Source: Cryobacterium glucosi
GTDB lineage: Bacteria > Actinomycetota > Actinomycetes > Actinomycetales > Microbacteriaceae
Assembly: GCF_004402235.1 (NCBI RefSeq)
Contig: NZ_SOFS01000019.1
Location: 470,308 to 534,307 of the forward strand
Direction of reading: 5' to 3'
DNA: 64,000 nt
Position numbers and translations under genes: made by a program. Positions 27,219 to 36,534 of this stretch are shown piece by piece. Every line of letters starts with the position of its first letter. Position 1 is the stretch's first letter. The notes below the pieces were generated by a model. That model ran no database searches, was not told the DNA's origin, and saw nothing but the letters and a program-made list of their open reading frames with translations.

Positions 27219-28538
27219 TCAGCCCACCCACGTCATGGTGAAGGTCTGGCTGGCCAGCCCGAGAACACCGCACGGCTGTTGCTCCAGCTGGATGTTGTTC
27301 GTTGCGGTGGTCTGCCCGCTGACGTCGAGACACTGGCCGCTGTCGTTCACGAAGCGGTAGGTACCGCTTCCAACAGCCCCGACGGCCGTGATGCGCCAGC
27401 TCTGGTTCGAGGTCCCGGCATTCTGGAGTTGTGCGGCGAGGCCGGCGGCGGCGCCCCTGCCGGTATCCCAGAAGAGCTGAGGGGCGTACTTCGCCTTCAC
27501 CGCAGACACACCGGCAGGGTTCGAGAAGTTCCAGGACTGGTTGTCGAAACCGGTCGACTTGCAGCCGAAGCTGATCATCGCAGTTCCGGCCGCCGTCGAC
27601 TGGTTCTCGCCGTCGATGCAGAGTCCGGTCGTCGCATTCTTGACCTTGTACCAGGCCCCGGAATTGGGGCCGGCGGTCGCGATGACTGCAGCTGTGGACA
27701 GGGGCGAGGCATCGCCGGCCGCATCGAGGGCCCTGACCGTGTAGCTGTACGCCGTGCCGACGTCGAGCCCGGTGTCGGTGTAGGTCACCGTGGGCGCCGT
27801 CGTCGTCCCGATCAGGGTCCCGTTGCGGAAGACCTGGTAGGTGATGATGGCTGCTGTGTCGGCGGGTTTGGCCCAGGTCAGGGTCGCCGTGTGGTCCGTC
27901 GTGGTTGCAGTGGGCGCGCCGGGTGTCAGGGTGTTCGCGACCGTCTGGGTCGCGTAGATGGCGAGCGGGGCGATCGCCCAGTTGCCGACGCTCGAGGTGA
28001 GGGTGACGGTCGGCACTGCGGAGATACCGACGAGTGCGAAGCGTTGCGCCTGCGTGATCGTGCTGCGCACGCAGAAGTATGCGGACGTTCCCACGGCGAG
28101 CGCGGTCGCGCCGCTGCCGGAGAAGGTCAGTGCCGAGGTCCAGTGCTGGCCGGTGGGACTGGTAGAGGTCGCCCCGGTCGAGCAGGACGCCGCCGAGGCG
28201 ACGGGCCAGGTCTGCAGGTCGACGCCGGTCGCGAGTGTCGTCGCGGGAGCCGTCAGCGTCAGCGTGTACGGCGCAGGGATGTTCCCCTTGTTCGTAACGG
28301 TCACGACCTTGGTGACCGACAGCGTGCTCGAGTCATACAGGACGGCGAGCGTGTCGAAACCGGTCTGCGTGACGGCCAGGCTGCCGGCCGTGACGGACGC
28401 GATTGCGGTCACCCCCGGCGCGGTCCAGCTCGCCTGGGCGACGCTCGTGCCTGCCAGGGTAAGGAAGAGGGTGAACGCGAGCGCCAGCATCCGTTTGGGC
28501 GAACGGATGCGAGGAGCGCGGCGCTGCACGGTGGACAT
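27219..28538 (-). CDS. Secreted protein with FN3 and ricin-type lectin domains
   Basis: This 439-residue exported protein starts with a SipW-type signal (LALAFTLFLTLAGTSVAQAS followed by WTAPG). A beta-domain similar to the other operon members follows (about 45-195). A fibronectin type III module (PGAPTATTTDHTATLTWAKPADTAAI... TAYSYTVRALDAAGD) spans about 205-290. A ricin B-like trefoil occupies about 295-439 (TTGLCIDGENQSTAAG, NQSWNFSNPAG, NQSWRITAVG, SGQCLDVSGQ, LEQQPCG), with QxW repeats, so it may bind carbohydrate. The gene is 2 bp from its downstream neighbour and 4 bp from its upstream one. Confidence 0.85.
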   Translation of the reverse strand: MSTVQRRAPRIRSPKRMLALAFTLFLTLAGTSVAQASWTAPGVTAIASVTAGSLAVTQTGFDTLAVLYDSSTLSVTKVVTVTNKGNIPAPYTLTLTAPATTLATGVDLQTWPVASAASCSTGATSTSPTGQHWTSALTFSGSGATALAVGTSAYFCVRSTITQAQRFALVGISAVPTVTLTSSVGNWAIAPLAIYATQTVANTLTPGAPTATTTDHTATLTWAKPADTAAIITYQVFRNGTLIGTTTAPTVTYTDTGLDVGTAYSYTVRALDAAGDASPLSTAAVIATAGPNSGAWYKVKNATTGLCIDGENQSTAAGTAMISFGCKSTGFDNQSWNFSNPAGVSAVKAKYAPQLFWDTGRGAAAGLAAQLQNAGTSNQSWRITAVGAVGSGTYRFVNDSGQCLDVSGQTTATNNIQLEQQPCGVLGLASQTFTMTWVG

Positions 28539-28541
28539 GGC

Positions 28542-29150
28542 TCAGGCCTGGATTCCGTCGATGACGATGCCGAAGTTCGCGGCGGAGAGGCCCTGGGCCG
28601 TGGCAGGGGCGGACAGCGGCAGGGTGACGGAGACGCAGAGGGTGGTGGACCCGCCGACGGGGAGGGTCTTGCCCAGACTCGTGACGACCGGGGTGGTGTT
28701 GAGGACTGCGGTCCAGGTCGGGGCAGGCGCGACCGGGCAGGTACCGACGAAGAGGCCGATGCTCAGGGACGCCGAGAGGGTCGTCGCCGGAACCGGCGGA
28801 GTGAATCCGGCGATCCGGAGTGCGAGCGGAACGTTACCGACGTTGGTGACGGTGACCGGGGCACTGACCGTGACGCCCGGGTAGAGCACGCTGGTCGGCA
28901 GGGTGAGAGTGGACACGGTCAGGGTCGCGGTGCCGGATTTGATGGTCGTGGCCGCAGACACCGGGGCACTCGCATTGAGGTATGCGTATGAGCCACCAGC
29001 GCCGAGGACCGCAAGGCAGATCGCGGCCGCCACAGAGACCGCGGTCGAGACGATGGTCCGAAAAGAGGGGACACGCGTCGCGGCTCGCAGGCCTTTTCGA
29101 AGGACTGACTGGATCCGAACCATGCGGGAAGACGTTTGGAGGGGAAACAT
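28542..29150 (-). CDS. SipW-dependent-type secreted protein
   Basis: This 202-residue protein has a hydrophobic stretch TIVSTAVSVAAAICLAVLGA followed by GGSYAYLNASAPVSAAT. The small-residue hydrophobic core ending just before a Y-A-x-(L/W/F)-N segment is the hallmark of SipW-dependent signals (TasA-like). The rest is a beta-rich domain (VTVTNVGNVPLALRIAGF, VGTCPVAP, GGSTTLCVSVTLPL) resembling the N-terminal domain of the following gene. The ATG at 29150 (GGGG 6 nt upstream) is preferred; an in-frame GTG lies two codons earlier. The exact function is unknown; a matrix or fibre subunit is likely. Confidence 0.78.
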   Translation of the reverse strand: MFPLQTSSRMVRIQSVLRKGLRAATRVPSFRTIVSTAVSVAAAICLAVLGAGGSYAYLNASAPVSAATTIKSGTATLTVSTLTLPTSVLYPGVTVSAPVTVTNVGNVPLALRIAGFTPPVPATTLSASLSIGLFVGTCPVAPAPTWTAVLNTTPVVTSLGKTLPVGGSTTLCVSVTLPLSAPATAQGLSAANFGIVIDGIQA

Positions 29151-29194
29151 GTGCACCCCAATTCATCGACCAACAGTGTTTCTGAGGCTAGGAA

Positions 29195-29228
29195 GCCGGT
29201 GCGTCTGGCCGAGACCAGACGCACCGGC
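29195..29228 (-). terminator. Strong hairpin after the first gene of the SipW operon
   Basis: A perfect 14-bp stem (29195-29208 with 29215-29228) has a 6-nt loop and begins 8 bp after the stop of the first gene. On the minus strand it is followed by TTCCTAGCC, without a good T-run. Partial termination or mRNA protection would make the first protein more abundant than the rest of the operon. Confidence 0.7.
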
Positions 29229-29236
29229 GGGACCGA

Positions 29237-29800
29237 CTAGATCTGGGTCAGGAGGACCGAGAAGTTGCTGAGATTTACGGAACCGCCCTGGGCGGAGTTG
29301 TCGACGGAGGTGCCGAATGGCCAGGTGATGGTCGCTGTGACCGTCACGGTTGTCGCTCCCTTGACGACCGAGTATCCACCGGTAACGGCGGTCAAGTTGG
29401 CGGTGAGGGCGGCGCTGCTGCTCAGTGCCGTCGCCAGCTTCGTGTCGAATGTGCTCGACGACGTCGCAGTGATCGCGGCCCCACTCAGGGACAGCGTCGC
29501 CTTCAGGTTGTCGCCTGTGGCTGAAATGTTGAGCACCTTGGTGTAGGTGAGAACATCACCGGGGACTGCCTTGTATGCCGCGATGCTCGTGATCGGGACC
29601 GGCGCGTTCGTTCCCACCGTGCTCGTCCAGGTTCCGGGCGCGGCGGGCGTCGGCTCGGTAACGGACAAGGTGCCGGCCGCGATCGTCGCAGCGCCACCAG
29701 CGGTCACCGTCGAGTTCCACGAGGCGAAGGTGCCCGCACCGCCGAGGAGGAGCGCCACGCCGACCGCGCCAGCGAGGGAGCCTTTGAGAAGCTTGTTCAT
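29237..29800 (-). CDS. Alternate-type signal peptide protein (TasA-like candidate matrix subunit)
   Basis: This 187-residue protein begins MNKLLKGSLAGAVGVALLLG and continues GAGTFASWN, matching the actinobacterial alternate-type signal peptide family linked to SipW peptidases. The mature part is Thr/Ser/Ala-rich and beta-prone (VPGDVLTYTKVLNISATGDNLKATLSLSG), reminiscent of TasA/camelysin domains. It has AAAAGGATCC before the ATG, is first in the operon, and is followed by a hairpin, which fits the major subunit of an extracellular fibre. Homology to TasA is by signal type and topology only. Confidence 0.82.
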   Translation of the reverse strand: MNKLLKGSLAGAVGVALLLGGAGTFASWNSTVTAGGAATIAAGTLSVTEPTPAAPGTWTSTVGTNAPVPITSIAAYKAVPGDVLTYTKVLNISATGDNLKATLSLSGAAITATSSSTFDTKLATALSSSAALTANLTAVTGGYSVVKGATTVTVTATITWPFGTSVDNSAQGGSVNLSNFSVLLTQI

Positions 29801-30212
29801 GATGGATCCTTTTCGACGCCGCGACGGGCATCAGGGTAGTTGCAGGCCGAGATTCGGCCGACCAATGTGGGAAGGACAGTTCGTTCGTTGCCCGGGTGGG
29901 AAGGATCGCGCCACTTCGGGTGCGGCGCGAAACTCCACTCGGGCAACGGGTCACCGAATACAGGCCAAAGCCACGCCGGTCACCCGGTGGAGCTCGACTC
30001 GAACGGTCCCCCTAAATGAGGACTTCGGTCCCCCTTTATGTGGACAGACTACGACGGCGCGACAGGGCAAATCCAGACCTCCAAGCCCCCAAGGTGAGGC
30101 ACATCCGTCGTTTTCGCACCCCCAGATCGAGTCACGTAGCTAACCGAATCCGGCCGGTGGCCGACGGTTTCTCAGGCTGTCCACCCGGTGCCCGCCGGGA
30201 GACAATGGACTC
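29801..30212. promoter_or_regulatory. 412-bp control region of the SipW operon with direct repeats
   Basis: No gene is seen. At 30004-30023 and 30026-30045 two 20-bp direct repeats (CGGTCCCCCTAAATGAGGAC / CGGTCCCCCTTTATGTGGAC) differ at only three positions and start exactly 22 bp apart, two helical turns. GTGGGAAGGA occurs twice nearer the operon (29867-29876, 29896-29905). These look like activator or repressor sites. The region also serves the divergent oxidoreductase gene. Confidence 0.65.
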
Positions 30213-31220
30213 ATGGGAAATGCAACGAACGTGCCCCCGACCATGCGTGCCCTCGTCATCGACCGCACCGGCGCGGCCGGGGAATTACACCTGGACACCG
30301 TGCCGACGCCGATCCCCGTACTCGACGAGCTCATCGTGCGGGTCGTCGCCGCGGGCGTCAACCCGATCGACGCGAAGACCCGGGCCGGCTCTGGCGTGGC
30401 GGCGGCAATCCCGGCATTCCCCGCCGTGCTCGGCTACGACTTCAGCGGAATCGTGGTGAGCTCGCCGTACGAGGCCTTCCCTCTGCAGCCCGGTGACGAG
30501 GTCTACGGCATGACCCGCTTCCCCCGCACGACGGGCAGCTACGCCGAGTACGTCGCCGTCTCGAGCATGAGCGTCGCCCGCAAACCGTCGACGCTGAGCC
30601 ACATCGAAGCCGCCGCCGTGCCTGTCGCTGCGCTGACCGCGTGGGAAATGGTCGTCGACATCGCCGAGGTGACCCCGGGCGAGCGGATGCTGATCCACGC
30701 CGGCAGCGGCGGCGTCGGCCACTTCGCGGTCCAGATCGCCAAGGCCTTCGGCGCGTACGTGATCACGACCGGCTCGCCCCGCAACGCCGAGTTCCTGCGC
30801 CAGCTCGGCGCCGACGAGGTCATCGACTACACGAGCATCCGCTTCGACGAGGTGCTCGCCGACGTCGACTCCGTGATCGACCTGATCGGCAATGTGCACG
30901 ACGACACCGGCACGCGGTCGCTCCGCATCCTCCGGCCCGACGGGGTGCTCGTCAATGCGCCGAGCGGCAGCTGGCCGACCCTGCAGGCGGACGCCGAGGC
31001 CGCCGGCGTGCGGGCAACCGGATTCAAGGTCGCTGCCGACGCGGATGCCCTGGACTGGATCACGAAGATGATCGACGACGGCGCGGTGCGGCCCCACATC
31101 GACCACGTCTTCGAACTCGCGGAAGGCCCGGCCGCTCACCGCCTGATCGAAGAGGGCCACACCCGCGGCAAGATCGTGCTCCGCATCTCCGATGTCGGAG
31201 TCTCGGGAACGGGCGCGTGA
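30213..31220 (+). CDS. NADP-dependent zinc-free alcohol dehydrogenase (quinone oxidoreductase-like)
   Basis: This 335-residue medium-chain dehydrogenase/reductase has an N-terminal GroES-like domain (MRALVIDRTGAAGELHLDTV, GYDFSGIV, GDEVYGMTRFP) and a Rossmann domain with the nucleotide motif AGSGGVGHFAVQIAKAFGA. The zinc-binding cysteines of alcohol dehydrogenases are absent, as in quinone oxidoreductases. The ATG at 30213 has GGAGA upstream; a second ATG ten codons on would also fit the family. Its stop overlaps the photolyase start (GTGA), so the two are co-translated, perhaps as a stress-response pair. Confidence 0.88.
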   Translation: MGNATNVPPTMRALVIDRTGAAGELHLDTVPTPIPVLDELIVRVVAAGVNPIDAKTRAGSGVAAAIPAFPAVLGYDFSGIVVSSPYEAFPLQPGDEVYGMTRFPRTTGSYAEYVAVSSMSVARKPSTLSHIEAAAVPVAALTAWEMVVDIAEVTPGERMLIHAGSGGVGHFAVQIAKAFGAYVITTGSPRNAEFLRQLGADEVIDYTSIRFDEVLADVDSVIDLIGNVHDDTGTRSLRILRPDGVLVNAPSGSWPTLQADAEAAGVRATGFKVAADADALDWITKMIDDGAVRPHIDHVFELAEGPAAHRLIEEGHTRGKIVLRISDVGVSGTGA

Positions 31221-32632
31221 GCCCAGCCTCGGGCACCGGGCCGACGATCGTCTGGTTCCGCGACGACCTCCGCCTCGCCGACAACCCGGCACTGCACGCG
31301 GCCGTCGAACGCGGGCTGCCGATTGTCGCGGTCTACGTGCTCGACGAGGACTCCCCGGGTGTCCGGCCGCTCGGCGGGGCGTCCTGCTGGTGGCTGCACG
31401 GCAGCCTCCATGCGCTTGGCGAATCACTGAAGGCACTCGGCGGGAGCCTGCTGCTCCGGCGCGGACCGGCGGCCGATGTGATCGGCACGCTTGCGGCATC
31501 CACGGGAGCCGGGGCCGTGTTCTGGAACCGCCGTTACGGGGCTGCGGAGCGCGCGGTCGATACCGCGATCAAGGCCGGGCTGCACGCCGACGGCGTCGAG
31601 GCCCGGAGCTTCGCCGGTTCGCTGCTGTTCGAGCCGTGGACGATCCGCACGGGACAGGGCAACCCGTACTCGGTGTTCACGCCGTTCTGGCGGGCGTGCG
31701 TCGCCGGGCCGCCCCCGCGCGAGCCATACCCGGCGCCGGAATCGATCGACGACGGGTCGGGAACACTGCCCTCTGACCGGCTCGAGGACTGGGGCCTCCT
31801 GCCCACCCGCCCGGACTGGGCCGCCGGGCTCCGTGCCGCCTGGCAGCCGGGCGAGGCTTTCGCCGCCGAGGCGCTCGACACGTTCCTGCGTGAGTCGCTC
31901 GCGCGCTACGCAGACGAACGGGACGCCCCCGCCCAGACCGCGACGAGCCGCCTGTCGCCGCGGCTTCGCTGGGGCGAAGTGAGCCCGTTCCAGGTCTGGC
32001 ACGCCACCCAGCGGGTGCTCCGCGGGGCGGATGCCGCCACCGCGTCGAGCGCGCAGCGGTTCCTCACCGAACTCGGCTGGCGGGAGTTCAGCTATCACGT
32101 GCTCTTCCACGCACCCGAGCTTGCGACCGAGAATCTCAAGCGCGAGTTCGACCGCTTCCCGTGGCCCCCGCTCGATGACCGCGTGCTCGAGGCGTGGCAA
32201 CAGGGCCGCACCGGCATTCCGCTCGTCGACGCCGGGATGCGCGAACTGTGGCAGACCGGGAGTATGCACAACCGGGTACGCATGGTCACCGCTTCATTCC
32301 TCACCAAGAATCTATTGGTGGACTGGCGCGTGGGCGAGCGCTGGTTCTGGGATACCCTCGTCGATGCCGACGGCGCGAGCAACCCGTTCGGCTGGCAGTG
32401 GGTCGCCGGATCGGGCGCGGACGCTGCACCCTACTTCCGGGTGTTCAACCCCGAACTGCAGGCGGCGCGGTTCGACCCGCACGGGGAGTACATCCGCGAG
32501 TACGTGCCCGAAATCGGCACGGCTGCCTACCCCGCTCCGCTCGTCGACCTCGGCGAGACCCGGCGCGCGGCTCTGGCCGCCTACGAGTACGTCAAGGCCG
32601 CGAAGGCGCCCGCCCCGGTTCCCTCGGCCTGA
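31217..32632 (+). CDS. phr: Deoxyribodipyrimidine photolyase
   Basis: This 471-residue FAD enzyme repairs UV pyrimidine dimers with light. The N-terminal alpha/beta antenna domain begins TIVWFRDDLRLADNPAL. The C-terminal FAD domain has LSPRLRWGEVSPFQVW, LGWREFSYHVLFH, WQQGRTGIPLVDAGMREL, TGSMHNRVRMVTASFLTK and WFWDTLVDADGASNPFGWQW, the signature of class I CPD photolyases. The GTG start overlaps the preceding stop. Cofactor-binding Arg/Asp and Trp residues appear intact. Confidence 0.95.
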   Translation: MSPASGTGPTIVWFRDDLRLADNPALHAAVERGLPIVAVYVLDEDSPGVRPLGGASCWWLHGSLHALGESLKALGGSLLLRRGPAADVIGTLAASTGAGAVFWNRRYGAAERAVDTAIKAGLHADGVEARSFAGSLLFEPWTIRTGQGNPYSVFTPFWRACVAGPPPREPYPAPESIDDGSGTLPSDRLEDWGLLPTRPDWAAGLRAAWQPGEAFAAEALDTFLRESLARYADERDAPAQTATSRLSPRLRWGEVSPFQVWHATQRVLRGADAATASSAQRFLTELGWREFSYHVLFHAPELATENLKREFDRFPWPPLDDRVLEAWQQGRTGIPLVDAGMRELWQTGSMHNRVRMVTASFLTKNLLVDWRVGERWFWDTLVDADGASNPFGWQWVAGSGADAAPYFRVFNPELQAARFDPHGEYIREYVPEIGTAAYPAPLVDLGETRRAALAAYEYVKAAKAPAPVPSA

Positions 32633-32641
32633 GCCGCCGGG

Positions 32642-33175
32642 TCAGAGGGCGCGTTCGAGGACGAAGTCGTCCTCGAACCGGTCGCCGACCAGGAAGTGCT
32701 TGGTGCCGACCCGCGCGAAGCCGTGCTTCCCGTAGAAACGGATGGCCCGGGCATTCTCCTGGTTCACCCCGAGCCAGGCGCCCCGCGCGCCGCGATCCCG
32801 CGCGGCGTCGAGTGTCGCCGTCATGAGCGCTGCGGCCGCTCCACGCCCGTGGCTTTCGGCGCGCAGGTAACACTTGCTGAGCTCGACGGTCGGGCGGATG
32901 CCGATGGCCGCGAGCACCTCAGGGTCACCGGGCTCGCCGAAGATCAGCATGGTGTAGCCGAGGGGAAGACCGGTCTCCGGGTCTTCGGCGAGGAACAGCA
33001 TCCGCCCGCGGTCGGCGAGGTAGGCGTCGAAGTTCGACTCCGAGAGAACGTCGCGCACGAAGGCCGCGATCGCCTCGTGGGTCGTGTGAGGAGGGCACGC
33101 GAGCGCGAAGGTCGCAGCCGCGAGTTCGGCGAGCACCCCGGCATCCGCCGCCCCCGCCGTTCGTATCGATATCAC
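32642..33175 (-). CDS. GNAT-family N-acetyltransferase
   Basis: This 177-residue acetyltransferase has the acetyl-CoA motif CYLRAESHGRGAAAALMTATL (R/Q-x-x-G-x-A type), followed by the beta-strand and ARAIRFYGKHGFARVGTKHFL of motif B. ISIRTAGAADAGVLAEL is the usual N-terminal helix. The substrate is unknown. It is convergent with photolyase and separated from the upstream malate synthase gene by a long inverted repeat. Confidence 0.85.
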   Translation of the reverse strand: MISIRTAGAADAGVLAELAAATFALACPPHTTHEAIAAFVRDVLSESNFDAYLADRGRMLFLAEDPETGLPLGYTMLIFGEPGDPEVLAAIGIRPTVELSKCYLRAESHGRGAAAALMTATLDAARDRGARGAWLGVNQENARAIRFYGKHGFARVGTKHFLVGDRFEDDFVLERAL

Positions 33176-33201
33176 GTCCCCACCCTACCGACCCCGTCGG
33201 C

Positions 33202-33264
33202 CCGCGAAAGCGGGTGAAACGTCGCTAACCAGCGGTCAGAACGACGATTCACCCGCTTTCGCGG
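33202..33264. repeat. Long intergenic inverted repeat downstream of aceB
   Basis: Perfect 17-bp arms (33202-33218 and 33248-33264, CCGCGAAAGCGGGTGAA and complement) extend by five more paired bases after one mismatch, around a loop of about 18 nt. It lies 16 bp past the malate synthase stop. No T-run follows, so it may be an extragenic palindrome rather than a simple intrinsic terminator. Confidence 0.7.
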
Positions 33265-33279
33265 AGGTGGGACGGACCG

Positions 33280-34950
<1,671 letters not shown>

Positions 34951-34995
34951 GGGGTTTCTCCTTCTGGAGGGTGAGGTCGAGGTGTTCGGGGCGGT

Positions 34996-35031
34996 GAGCG
35001 GATGCGGCCGGCCGGGTGGCCGCATCCGCTC
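34996..35031 (-). terminator. Hairpin between aceA and aceB
   Basis: Perfect 14-bp arms GAGCGGATGCGGCC (34996-35009) and GGCCGCATCCGCTC (35018-35031) flank an 8-nt loop. It starts 30 bp past the aceA stop. It belongs to the GGATGC hairpin family and may partly uncouple aceB from aceA. Confidence 0.7.
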
Positions 35032-35061
35032 GGGGTGAGACGGGTCAGGGCGTAAATCGGG

Positions 35062-36393
35062 TTAGAACTGCTCGGCCTCTGTGGAACCGACGAGGGCGAG
35101 CGTCGCGCTGTTGGGGTTGAGCGCGGTGGCGATCTTGTCGAAGTAGCCGGTGCCGACCTCCCGCTGGTGGCGGGTGGCGGTGTAGCCGTCTGCCTCGGAG
35201 GCGAATTCGGCCTCCTGGAGTTCGACGTATGCGCTCATCTGGCGTTCGGAGTAGTCCTTGGCCAGGGTGAACATCGAGTGGTTGAGGGCGTGGAAGCCGG
35301 CGAGGGTGATGAACTGGAAGGCGTAGCCTGCCTTCGCGAGCTCGCGCTGGAACGCCTCGATCTGGGCGTCGTCGAGGTGCGACTTCCAGTTGAACGAGGG
35401 CGAGCAGTTGTATGCGAGCTTCTTGCCGGGGAACTGCGCGTGGATCTCGGCGGCGAAGCGCTGCGCGAGCTCGAGGTCGGGCTCCGAGCTCTCGACCCAG
35501 AGCAGGTCGGCGTACGGCGCGTATGCGAGACCGCGGGCGATGACGACGTCGATGCCGTTCTGGGTGTCGTAGAAGCCCTCCGCGGTGCGCCCGCCGGTGA
35601 GGAACTCCTGGTCGCGCTCGTCGATGTCGCTCGTGATGAGCGTGGCGGCGAGGGAGTCGGTGCGCGCGATGATGATCGTCGGCACGCCGGCGACATCCGC
35701 TGCGAGACGGGCGGCGTTCAGGGTGCGGATGTGCTGGCCGGTCGGGACGAGGACCTTGCCGCCCATGTGGCCGCACTTCTTCTCGCTCGCGAGCTGGTCT
35801 TCCCAGTGCACGCCGGCCGCTCCGGCCTCGATCATCGACTGCATGAGCTCGTAGGCGTTGAGCGGGCCGCCGAAGCCGGCCTCGGCGTCGGCGACGATCG
35901 GCGCGAGCCAGTCGATGCCGGTGCCGGTTCCGCCGTTCGCGGCTGCTTCGCTCGACTCGATCTGGTCGGCACGGAGCAGCGCGTTGTTGATGCGGCGCAC
36001 GACCGAGGGGACGGAGTTCGCGGGGTAGAGCGACTGGTCGGGGTAGGTCTGGCCGGACAGGTTGGCGTCGGCGGCGACCTGCCATCCGGAGAGGTAGATC
36101 GCCTTGAGGCCGGCGCGCACCTGCTGCACGGCCTGGTTGCCGGTGAGGGCGCCGAGGGCGCGCACCCACTCGGGGTTCTCCGCCGTGCCGTTCTGGTGGA
36201 TGAGTTTCCAGAGGTTCTCGGCGCCGCGGCGGGCGAGAGTGCGGTCCTCGCGGACCGAGCCGCGAAGGCTGATGACATCCTCCGCGGTGTAGTCGCGGCG
36301 GATACCGTTCCAGCGTGCGTCGGCCGCCCACTCGAGGGCGAGTTCGGCGGCGGTCTGGGTCTGGTCGCCGGGGCGGGCTGCGTTCTCGGTCAT
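35062..36393 (-). CDS. aceA: Isocitrate lyase
   Basis: This enzyme splits isocitrate into glyoxylate and succinate, the first step of the glyoxylate shunt. At 443 residues it is the standard bacterial size. The catalytic loop [15 protein letters not shown] (Cys207) is intact. Other signatures are [53 protein letters not shown] and [24 protein letters not shown] lies before the ATG chosen. It is divergent from a RamB-type regulator, which in Corynebacterium represses acetate/glyoxylate genes. Confidence 0.98.
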   Translation of the reverse strand: MTENAARPGDQTQTAAELALEWAADARWNGIRRDYTAEDVISLRGSVREDRTLARRGAENLWKLIHQNGTAENPEWVRALGALTGNQAVQQVRAGLKAIYLSGWQVAADANLSGQTYPDQSLYPANSVPSVVRRINNALLRADQIESSEAAANGGTGTGIDWLAPIVADAEAGFGGPLNAYELMQSMIEAGAAGVHWEDQLASEKKCGHMGGKVLVPTGQHIRTLNAARLAADVAGVPTIIIARTDSLAATLITSDIDERDQEFLTGGRTAEGFYDTQNGIDVVIARGLAYAPYADLLWVESSEPDLELAQRFAAEIHAQFPGKKLAYNCSPSFNWKSHLDDAQIEAFQRELAKAGYAFQFITLAGFHALNHSMFTLAKDYSERQMSAYVELQEAEFASEADGYTATRHQREVGTGYFDKIATALNPNSATLALVGSTEAEQF

Positions 36394-36476
36394 GCTGTCT
36401 CCTTGGGTTTGCGTCATTGCTTGCCTGTGACACCTACTCTGCGGTGGTTGAGCGACCCGAACCCCTCCTGGAATGA

Positions 36477-36498
36477 CAGAAGAAATGAAGTTCTTCTG
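36477..36498. promoter_or_regulatory. Inverted repeat between aceA and the RamB-type regulator
   Basis: CAGAAGAA (36477-36484) and TTCTTCTG (36491-36498) are perfect inverted arms six bp apart, 37 bp before the regulator start and 84 bp before aceA. It is the only clear symmetric element in this gap and is a candidate operator. It does not match the corynebacterial RamB consensus closely. Confidence 0.5.
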
Positions 36499-36534
36499 CT
36501 TGCGTGAAGTTCTGCACCGTGTGAACATGGTGCG

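Noticed and set aside
25031..29800. Prophage or genomic island boundary around the YqaJ-like gene
   Set aside because: No integrase, structural phage genes, attachment-site repeats or clear composition shift are seen; the neighbours are normal chromosomal genes.
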